DNA from: Isoetes taiwanensis
Taxonomy: Eukaryota; Streptophyta; Lycopodiopsida; Isoetales; Isoetaceae
Assembly (NCBI GenBank): GCA_021234155.1
Contig: JAJEKV010000113.1
Location: 62,001 to 126,000 of the forward strand
DNA: 64,000 nucleotides
Direction: 5' to 3'
Below the pieces are notes generated by a model. It saw only the letters and a program-made list of their open reading frames with translations, was not told where the DNA came from and ran no database searches. Position 1 is the first letter of the stretch, and each line of letters starts with the position of its first letter. The position numbers and the translations under genes were made by a program. Below are positions 56,245 through 64,000 of the stretch, in pieces.

Positions 56245-56360
56245 TTGACCAACGTTCCGAAGAGCATCCCCACACGCCCATGCCAATCGCGGCGAAATGC
56301 GGATGAAGATGAAAAATAAAAAGAGATACGGACCTACTTCATAGGTAAGCCTAGATATAC

Positions 56361-56640
56361 ATGGACTGCAATGGTTGGAGACCATGTCTTGAAATGCCAG
56401 CTGAAAACATCATATGCATTGCATATCACATTGTTGCTCAGCTGGTGCCTCAGGATGGTTGTGCTAGACTTTTTTTCTGCTGGCACACGTATTGTGCTAA
56501 TGCAAGGAAAGCTAGAAAGACGATAAGGTATGCAAATTTCTTAGGTCTTTCCTTGAAACGCTTGAGAAAATGGCAAAACCATCATCCAATTAAATTGGGA
56601 TTATGTCAACTCCAAAATCACGCCAACCTGCTATTGTCTT
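56361..56640 (+). other. third TIR-family end, truncated
   Basis: At 56577 AACCATCATCCAATTAA followed by ATTGGGATTATGTC and AAAATCACGCC matches one terminus of the 4-bp-duplication TIR family. The opposite terminus was not found downstream, so this copy is truncated or rearranged. An open frame at 56361-56690 runs through the junction and is not trusted. Confidence 0.5.
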
Positions 56641-56913
56641 CTAGGGGGTTTTTGTTTTTTTTAACCTTTTTTTTTTTACTTCAAAAATAACATAAGGTTG
56701 CGATTCACGTGTGACTTTTCATATGCGAATTGAAATATGCAGAAATGAAGAGCAAGTTGCTAACATAGATGAGACCAAAATTGCTTGCTCGATAGATGAT
56801 AATATTAGGTTTGATAACAACAGATTGCATTATTTTATGAGGCAATTCCGGACTTCGATTATCGATACATGGCACAAATATCATACAAAAATATCATATA
56901 TTCCAATAAAACA

Positions 56914-57540
56914 TTAAGGGATCAATCCATGTTTTTCCACGTGTTTAACAAGGTGTGGTTCCATGTCGGTAGCTCTATCCGGCCTGGGTACAGAATCTAA
57001 CACTTCACCCACCGCCTTCCCCATAGCCAAATTATGCATAATAGGCACAAACTTCACCGTAAAATCATCCGTCGCCAAAGTTTTTGGATCGTAAGATGGT
57101 GGATTCGAGGCTTTGCGTTTGATTGTAGAAGCATTTGAGAGCATCATCATCCACTATGATTATATCATCCTTATTCTCGATACCAAGTTAAGTCCATCAT
57201 GTTACTCAAGTGTTTGATGAAGATAGGCTTGCCTGTTGGATCCTTGGGATTAGTGAACTTCACACATTTGTTACGATCCCAAAGGGTCAACCAATGTCTA
57301 CGCATTTCCTCCAAAGGCCTCCAAAGTATCCTTGATGTTCCTTAGTTCCATGGATGACCAAATACCAACTCGAAATAACCCGAATGCCTCGTCTAGCATC
57401 TCCTTCAAGTGCGACCGGATAGATCCACTTGGTGTTTGATTCTCTTGGTGTCCGATGAAACGTACTCTAGCCACTTTATTTTTCGGAAAAGTCTTGCAAA
57501 GGACTCCATTTAGGTCGAACACCACAACCTTCTTAGAAAT
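56914..57540 (-). pseudogene. FCP1/NIF-type HAD phosphatase domain, decayed
   Basis: Minus-strand reading from 57540 gives KKVVVFDLNGVLCKTFPKNK, RFIGHQENQTPSGSIRSHLK, DEAFGLFRVGIWSSMELRNI, then LWDRNKCVKFTNPKD, GKPIFIKHLSN, then after a frame change DDIIIVDDDALKCFYN, and after another SNPPSYDPKTLATDDFTVKF to a stop at 56914. These match the FCP homology domain of CTD-type phosphatases: motif I FDLNGVL (nucleophile Asp present, second Asp replaced by Asn), motif II GIWSSM, and motif III VDDD. Family members dephosphorylate protein Ser, such as in the RNA polymerase II tail. The D-x-N change at motif I would weaken acid-base catalysis but occurs in some plant relatives. An acceptor-like TGTTTCAG precedes the domain, so upstream exons may lie at 57560-58020, where acidic Ser/Asn-rich frames occur. 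At least two frameshifts (near 57185 and 57130). Confidence 0.7.
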
Positions 57541-58200
57541 GCAATGGAAGCTGAAACATCAAACATGTATCCGGTCGGAAGATACGATAACACAAAACAA
57601 TACAAAACGCCAAAGCGTGATTTGAAATAGTCATAACCAAATCGCCACGGCGTGATTTAGTTTGACAACGAAAAATAATCAAAACGCGCTTGGCGATTTA
57701 ATTCAAAGGTAATACAAATTAAATCACGTGGGCGCTATTTTCGTGCAAGGCCATACCTATCATCTTCCGGTTTATTTTGCCGTCATCGGCGCCATTCTCC
57801 CCTTCGCCACCCTTAATCTTAATCTTCTTATTTTCCGTTAGAATTGTTATTTTCTATTAGTTCTGTTGCGTCCTTCTGGCCCGACATTATTTTACTATTG
57901 ATTTGGCAAACACGTGAATCACTAGAGCCGCCTTCGTTGCCTTCATTTTTTGGTTTCCCCTGTCAATTACTTCATTGTTAACCTGTGAAACTACTCGTTT
58001 GTTGCTTGCATCACCCATGAATGTGGGCAAAATATTCCCTAAGTTCGCCATCCATCCGCGGTACTTTGAGCAGCCGGTTTAGCAGACTATTTGTTCATTC
58101 TTGCTTTCCTTATCGAGTTTCGAGATTACTTAGGTCCCTCACGAAATAACGCCCACTTTAAAATTGGACAAGTCTAAATAGACTTTGATTCTTGATGATT
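57541..58200. other. possible exons of the phosphatase gene, unconfirmed
   Basis: On the minus strand a low-complexity stretch (GGSSDSRVCQINSK, then KDATELIENNNSNGK) lies at about 57830-57950. GCGATTT / AAATCGC words at 57610-57720 resemble the TIR-family subterminal GCGCGATTTTG. Nothing firm can be called. Confidence 0.25.
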
Positions 58201-58651
58201 TCAGTTGCCATAAGGGCCTTTAGGAGACTTGGCAAGCACATGCATGAGGAATGGTTCAAGAAAGTCTTTGGCCTGCTCATCACTCACAAAAGCAAAGACA
58301 TCTTCTTGCACCCATAAGAGCCTCTCGCAATATAACCTCCAACATGAAGCTCCAAGCAGGTTGTATCAATTGGAGCAAATGCCTCGACGAGGTAAGACCA
58401 TAGACAGGGAAATCCATTTTTATTTAAGGGCCCTTCTCCTTAGTTTGTAGCTCGTACTTGATTTCCCCACTTAGGAGGGGGTCCCGATCCTCATCCTCTT
58501 CTGACTCATCCTGTTCTGACTGATCCTGATCCGTATGAAAGAATATAGTTCTTAAGTCTGGATCATCTAGAAGAAAACATTCCCATGCACTGCTATTGTC
58601 ACCCTTGGCCTTAGCAATATCATATTCGTCGTCTGATAGCATGGCTATCAT
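58200..58651 (-). pseudogene. unrecognised coding fragment next to the LINE
   Basis: A 75-residue frame (58651-58424) with an acidic tract (DQDQSEQDESEEDEDRD) is followed leftwards by LLWVQEDVFAFVSDEQAKDF and LEPFLMHVLAKSPKGPYGN, in a different phase. Codon texture is protein-like but no family is recognised. It starts exactly at the LINE tail and may be a gene into which the LINE inserted. Confidence 0.3.
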
Positions 58652-60473
58652 AATTTAATTTAATTTAATTTATTGACCAAGCCATTTAGGCCCCCAGGCC
58701 TCTATGGCAAAAGAATACAGATCTATTTGGCACTTAGTATAGAACGCCATCAATGTCAAAATTACTCATAAGAGTGAAAAGTTCACTTATCTCTTCTCTC
58801 TCTTTAAAAATATCTCTAAGATATGAATATAAGGTATGCGTAGGTACAACATCAAAGAGTTCACCAAGTGTCGATGTTGTAATGTCATACTGGCGCCTGA
58901 CTTGTTCATATGCTGAGCATTTCAGGAATGCGTGCTCTTCGTCTTCAATTCTTTGGATCTAAACAACTTTCGGGATGTAACCGCTCATTGCGAGGTGTAT
59001 TATTCCACCTTCCAGTCTCAATATGCAAATGATGAGATGACAATCTGATTTGAGAGATAAGCATACGTTTTCTTCTGCTAATACGTGAGAGTAGATAAGA
59101 CCGCTTTTATATTCGGATAGATCATTTATCTCAAAGAAGGTAAAACTTGGTTTCACATCGATTCATCACTTACTTGCCACAATTTGTGAATCGCTCGTGC
59201 GACCACATAATCATGTATTTCTTCAAATTTTTGGGATCTTGGGCCAAACATCATCATCCAAACCATTTTCTTGCCCATCTCTTAACATCAGCATACCACC
59301 CTTTTGTGCTATGCACAAGGGCCTGATATGGTAACCGATCTGTGCCCATGGCTTGGACTCGATTCACATATGAGATGGTCCTGCATAATGCCTCTACTTC
59401 AAGAGGTAATAACCCCGTTTCAGCCAGCAGCATACAGTATGGAGTTTGCACCTTAACTCCCAATTCAGCTATTAAAAATCTTTTTTGTACCTTCTCTATG
59501 TCTCTCCATCCCTTTAAAGACAAACCTGGCCCCCAAACTGGACATCCATAAAGGACAACTGTTTTTACTTGTATCCCAAAAAGAAGTTTTCTTAATCGCC
59601 AATGCTCAAAATTGTTGACCTTACACTGATACATCATACTATAAAATGCCCTGAGACCACCCGATACACGCTTTTGGGCTGCCAATGTCCACTTATAATT
59701 ATTCGTCACTTCTACTCCCAAATATTTATACTTCGTTACTTGTTCCAGTGGAACACCACCTGCATATAAGATTGTGTTATCCCTGCCTCCTAGCACCATT
59801 ATCTTTGACTTTTCAGGATTGATCTTCATGCTTTTTTGTTCACAAAAGGCACACAAGACATCAAGATGACGTTGTAACCCAGCTGCATTCCTTGAAACTA
59901 ACACAATGTCGTCAGCAAAAATCAAGAGCTGCAAGACATACCTCCCCAATTGGGCTCCTGGCCCTCCAAGACGCGCCATCCAGCTTTCTAGTTCATCTAT
60001 GAACAATCCAAAAAGAGTCGGAGAGCAAGGGCAACCTTGCTTTACTCCAATCGTATTCTGCACTCTTTCTGGTCCTGTAAATGGGAAGGATAGTTCTACT
60101 AGAACTCTGTCATACAAGCATGCAACTGCATGATAAAGTTCTTCTGGGATTTCAAGCATTTCCAACCTGTGGGCAAGATCTGTTCTTTTAACTGTATCAA
60201 AGGCTTTTGTGAGATCTATAAATGCAAGAAATCTTTTATTACCAGCACCCTTTGCACCTTCAGACAAAACTCGCAGTGTAACTAAATGATCAAGAGTGGA
60301 ATGGTCAGTTCTAAAACCTGCCTGGCAAACAGCACGAATATCGTTTTTGTCTGCCCATGAAGACAATTTTCGTTCAAGCATAGATGCAAACAACTTTGCA
60401 AACACATTACTCACCAAAATGGTCCGATAGTTTCGCACATCTTCTTTGTTACCAGCCTTATGGATAGGCATCG
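58652..60473 (-). mobile_element. LINE (non-LTR retrotransposon), 5'-truncated
   Basis: The 3' part of a LINE. It has an RT frame, a broken C-terminal region with HAFLKCSAYEQVRRQYD-like sequence (about 58880-58930), a 3' UTR and a tail of AATTT repeats at 58652-58676 (AAATT on the sense strand). The 5' side ends abruptly at 60473, where the LTR of a Gypsy element begins, so it was cut by that insertion or truncated beforehand. Confidence 0.85.
59254..60471 (-). CDS. LINE reverse transcriptase (partial)
   Basis: An open frame of 405 residues begins with KAGNKEDVRNYRTILVSNVF, the RT finger region. It continues with AGFRTDHSTLDHLVTL, RFLAFIDLTKAFDTVKR (first catalytic Asp), GVKQGCPCSPTLFGLFIDEL, LLIFADDIVLVS (FADD catalytic pair) and KSKIMVLG, then a thumb and a connector with KYKYLGVEV. 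The order and FADD motif identify non-LTR retrotransposons. The clade (I, L1, Dualen or other) cannot be decided. The endonuclease and ORF1 would lie upstream and are missing. After the stop at 59254 homologous sequence continues in other frames to about 58740, so the protein has lost its C-terminal Cys/His region by a frameshift. Confidence 0.9.
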   Translation of the reverse strand: MPIHKAGNKEDVRNYRTILVSNVFAKLFASMLERKLSSWADKNDIRAVCQAGFRTDHSTLDHLVTLRVLSEGAKGAGNKRFLAFIDLTKAFDTVKRTDLAHRLEMLEIPEELYHAVACLYDRVLVELSFPFTGPERVQNTIGVKQGCPCSPTLFGLFIDELESWMARLGGPGAQLGRYVLQLLIFADDIVLVSRNAAGLQRHLDVLCAFCEQKSMKINPEKSKIMVLGGRDNTILYAGGVPLEQVTKYKYLGVEVTNNYKWTLAAQKRVSGGLRAFYSMMYQCKVNNFEHWRLRKLLFGIQVKTVVLYGCPVWGPGLSLKGWRDIEKVQKRFLIAELGVKVQTPYCMLLAETGLLPLEVEALCRTISYVNRVQAMGTDRLPYQALVHSTKGWYADVKRWARKWFG

Positions 60474-62099
60474 TGGCCGCCCTCGCTAAACGTCACGGCC
60501 GCCTGCCCGACACTCGGCAGAAATCCCCCGTCCGGCTCAACAACCGCACAGGCCCTCCGTCTATCCCGCACTATGGAACTCCCGTAGTGCGGAAAGGGGA
60601 CACGAAGGTGTCTTGCGCGCCCTTCCCCTATGGGCTCCTATCACAGCGGAAGCATAAACAACGTCAGAACTAGCAATAACAATACAACATACTACCTCGA
60701 AGGGTAGTCCATCACATATCCACATGAGCAAAGAAGATAATCATAAACCATAAAACATGAGAGCTCCTACCCATGGCTCGACTCATAAGGAGGTAGACCC
60801 GATCGATAGGTCTCAAGATAGAGCAGACCGAGTCATAACAATGGCGGTGGGCGGGCATAAGACAATGGCTAGGGTTGACCACTCCATCCGCCCCTCCCCG
60901 TGCATACTTTGCGATGGGCTAAATCAGGCTCGCATGACTCTAGCCTTCCTGAGACGCAATCCCATGGCATCACCCATCGGGACTACTCCAGGTTGCATCT
61001 CCCCTGGTCCGATGAGGCAGAAGGGTTGCATCTCCCTTCCTGTGGTCTAGAGGTTCGTGGGCGGCTAGAGAATCGTGGCGACACACGATTAAACCCGACT
61101 TAACCCCCCAAAACGAGAGCCAAGCCAACACTTGCAGCTCTCGAGAGGCAGGGCGACACCATTGCCCCAGGAGGTGTCAGACCCATGCTCGGCCCACACG
61201 AAGTGACCGACCATAAGCCTAGCCCACTATGGGATCCCCCGAAGCCCCCACTCCTGGATCCTCCCTCCACATTCCCTCTAGCCCCGTTATCTGGTGCTGA
61301 GTCATATCATAGCCTCCATAGCCCGGTGGGCTCCTATGCACAGGCCGCAACTAATAGGAACTAAGGGATCTACTCTAGGAGCATACTACATATGGCCCTA
61401 GGTCTCTACCCCCCTTCCCAATACAAGAGGAGCAAACATGATCAACCATCATCACATAATCATCATATCATGAGAATAATCATAAGAAGAACATCTTAAC
61501 CTAATCATACAACCTAACTAAGGGTTAGGGTTCATTGATTAGGGTTCAAGATGTTGAATATGGGTTCTAGGATGGCTCTACTCTAGATACAAGATACTAG
61601 CACATCTGGAATGCTAATTCCAGATGAGCTATCACAACTACTACCCTACATACCTGCTCCTGATGCTCTCCCTCCAGATCCGTGTGCCTCCATGGTCTTC
61701 GACTCACGTGATGCTGCTCTTGCTCCAAGAACGAGTCTACCCTACTGGGGCTGCTGCACCAGTCTATGCCACAGCAAACGATGTTCGAAACGGGGTTTCG
61801 AACGAGTAGGTGAGTCTCTCAAAAGGGCTGGAAAGAGGCCTAGGGTTAGGGTTCCACCTATATAAGTTAGGTCCACCTAGGATGCCACGTGGCACCAATC
61901 GGGTGAGTCTCGTGTGGCGGTTGCCCAATAGGTTAAGGCCACGTGGAAAATGGTCTTAACCTAAGGTTGGCTAAGTTATATGAATAACTTAGTCATGCCC
62001 CCTAGTGCCACAATCTATGGTATACAAGGCTATGAAGATAGACTTGTATAGTGACGTCCAGAATATACGTATTCATAGCGATATTCCCCGAACGCCACA
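60474..62099 (-). repeat. 3' LTR of a second Gypsy element (approximate)
   Basis: On the sense strand a polypurine tract (GGTGGGGAGAA, about 62100-62110) is followed by TGTGGCGTTCGGGG, a typical 3' LTR start. The other edge is placed at TGGCC (60474), where the LINE breaks off. The block is GC-rich with no coding content. It holds telomere-like GGGTTAGGGTT words at about 61519-61545 and 61845-61855, and a hairpin CGCACTA...TAGTGCG at 60568-60592. The length of about 1.6 kb is an estimate. Confidence 0.55.
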
Positions 62100-63025
62100 T
62101 TCTCCCCACCAGGACAATGTTTGTCCTCAAAGATTAAGCTTAAGGTGACTAACCTACCTTATGCCCGCAAAACAACATAACATACTCTTTAATTCAATTT
62201 AAAACGGTCAACTTCCTATTAAAAAAGTTAATTGTCAAAATTTAGGCTATATTTGTACTTATACAAAATTATACAACCTTAACAAGTTACTTCTTATAAT
62301 AATTAGGAATTATTATATAAGAGTTATTAGGGTTCATAATCTAAATTATGGCTCCCCTATCCTCTCGTAAATGCGCCCTCCTCGATGCCCACCTCTAACT
62401 TGCCCGCGACAAGGAGCACATTACATTAGTTTAATTAATAAATTTGTGGTTTTAGGGGACCACCCCTTACCTACCTCCTTGAGCCGAACTACTAGCTCAA
62501 GGTTACCCTACTACCTTGCACTCGATCATGGCCCCATAAGGATTTGAGCTTAAGGACCATTTAAGATGATCCTATCATCGCCCATGATCAAGTGCTACCT
62601 TGTACACGATCCCCCAGATCGAAAGTACACCCCCAAAGGCATCATGCCCCAAGGGTTTTAAGCTAGGGGAACGTCTCACGATCCCATCATCGCAAGATGA
62701 TCACTTTCACCTTCACCATGACCCTCCTACGGCCGGTGTAAGGTCCCCGCATCGCGCATAGAAAGCATCCGATCGATGTCTCATCATCGCCCACCATGCC
62801 TCATTCCTCACTCACATGACCCTAATGGTCATGCGCCTCTTTGGTGCGTGTTGGCCTAGAGAATGCCTTAAAGGCGTATCCCATCATCGCCCACACGTTC
62901 CAAGATTCTGGCACATGCACTCTACTAACTAGAATACATGAGCCAGAACTTAAGGCTAACTAAGAAACATACTAAGCTAACCTCCTGGCAAGTCGACGTG
63001 GATTAGTTCGGAGACGACTCGCCCA
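62100..63025 (-). other. Gypsy 3' internal region, no readable protein
   Basis: This lies between the integrase tail and the polypurine tract. Short repeated words (CCCATCATCGCCCA, GATCCCATCATCGCAAGATGA-type) are visible at 62575-62890. No chromodomain could be read with confidence. Confidence 0.4.
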
Positions 63026-63950
63026 TCAAACTCGTTCATAAACTCTGGGTATTGCTTCTCCAAATCCTGCTTCAATACACATGTCGCGTCTTCCACGGCA
63101 AGTGCTTCCACTTGACCAAATGCTGGAGGAATTGAGACCACCTAGTCCTCTTGAATGACTTATCAAGAAGGAACTCAGCACTATTTCAACTTGATCCTCC
63201 GTCATTTCCAACAAAGTTGGAGTATCCAAAACCTCCTCAGGGTTAGGATCGTGCCTTTTCAATAAACTCACATGGAAGACCTTAAGGTGGCCAAGAGATC
63301 CCACTTGTAGGCTTGAGAGCCCACTCTTCTCCAAGATCGTGAACGGACCGGCCCACCTAGGGGCGAGCTTCTTACAATTGCCGATGCGAAGCTTCCCTTG
63401 CTTAACCTTTACTTGAGCCAACTTTATCTGCCACAACAAAACAACTCCCAAGGAGTTTTACCTCTATCCGCTTGACTCTTCAGATATGCCCATGCTGTTG
63501 AAGATACTCCCACACTTCTACCAAAAGCTACCGCATATATGCTGTCGTTGTTGAGAAACTTCCACCTTGTTGAGAAACTTCCACCTTGGGCACTAAATTA
63601 TGCCACATAACTAGGGTCAAGCATTGATAACATCTTCGATGACTCTTGCTTCATATTATTGTACGTAATTGACCAGGTGGATGTACTCGGCCCATTTGGA
63701 TTACTTGTTCCAATCATAGTTTCTCAACGTGCTCTCCAAATTTGTGTTGGTGCGGTCCCTTTGCCGATTTGACTGCAAATGATAAGCAAAACTCATCAAC
63801 AAGTTGGTGTAGCTCGTGTTGAAGAAGTCTTGCTAAACGTCGCTAAAGAACTTCGGATCTCTTTTGGTGATGATCGACCTGTGCCTTCCATGCAGCCTAA
63901 AAGAACTCTTATTTAGACCACACGGCTAGGTCCAAGGCGGTGTCTATGGT
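63026..63950 (-). pseudogene. integrase of the second Gypsy element, decayed
   Basis: The frame at 63451-63026 gives KLAPRWAGPFTILEKSG, the integrase GPY/F module, then LGHLKVFHVSLLKRHDPNPE and a tail MTEDQVEIVLS that could begin a chromodomain. Upstream (63450-63950), broken frames give DPKFFSDVWQDFF, then FAYHLQSNRQRDRTNTNLES, where active elements have an HPQTDGQTER-like box, then WAEYIHLVNY. The catalytic Glu box is mutated and stops are present, so it is inactive. The element continues past the window edge. Confidence 0.75.
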
Positions 63951-64000
63951 GTGGCATGGCAAGTATGTGCGCTTTTGATAAACTATATACCACAACCATC

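Noticed and set aside
61510-61860. Interstitial telomere repeats
   Set aside because: There are only two or three GGGTT / TTAGGG words, not a tandem array.

Overview
The window looks like nuclear DNA of a seed-free vascular plant, most likely a fern. This is inferred from three things: squalene-hopene-type cyclase genes in a clearly eukaryotic plant setting, a plant SAUR auxin-response gene, and a dense layer of plant-type transposons (chromodomain Gypsy, Copia, LINE, Helitron ends, hAT). The species cannot be named from the sequence. Only one host gene looks intact, the SAUR gene at 11712-12083.

Layout. 1-11000 is mostly unrecognisable intergenic DNA with a decayed transposase-like gene (3250-4920, minus), a small inverted-repeat element (5500-5774) and an LTR edge (about 8409). 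11000-15900 holds the SAUR gene and its promoter, a 1.1-kb non-autonomous hAT element with an 8-bp target duplication (13129-14251), a Helitron 3' end (14295), a degenerate 29-bp minisatellite and two strong hairpins. 15913-17266 is a truncated copy of a squalene-hopene cyclase gene. A second, full-length, intronless but frameshifted copy lies at 45471-47424 on the same strand with the same upstream sequence.

The interval between the two cyclase copies is largely one nested transposon stack. A chromodomain Gypsy element on the minus strand (18275-40042, 5-bp target duplication AAACC) was hit three times. A 1.7-kb TIR element with a 4-bp target duplication sits in its 3' LTR (18414-20137). An 8.6-kb hAT-like element with an 8-bp target duplication sits in its chromodomain-linker region (20759-29344). 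A Copia element sits in its 5' LTR (34428-39936). The hAT element carries a long imperfect palindrome (about 24526-26500) that runs into a 1.6-kb array of a 57-bp repeat. The Gypsy element has a 12-nt complementarity between its primer-binding site and the predicted 5' end of its own RNA, the hallmark of Tf1/sushi-type self-priming. A 4.3-kb TIR element with an unclassified transposase-like gene follows (40113-44408).

The right third holds the second cyclase, a 1.7-kb almost pure purine tract (49030-50740), two more Helitron 3' ends, a second copy of the 4-bp-duplication TIR family (53572-55328), unrecognised coding fragments, a decayed FCP1/NIF-type phosphatase gene (56914-57540), a LINE with an AATTT-repeat tail (58652-60473), and the 3' LTR and integrase end of a second Gypsy element running off the window.

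Working together: the only metabolic theme is triterpene cyclisation (squalene to hopane-type products), as a duplicated and decayed gene pair. Nearly everything else is repeat biology, with insertion order readable from target duplications.
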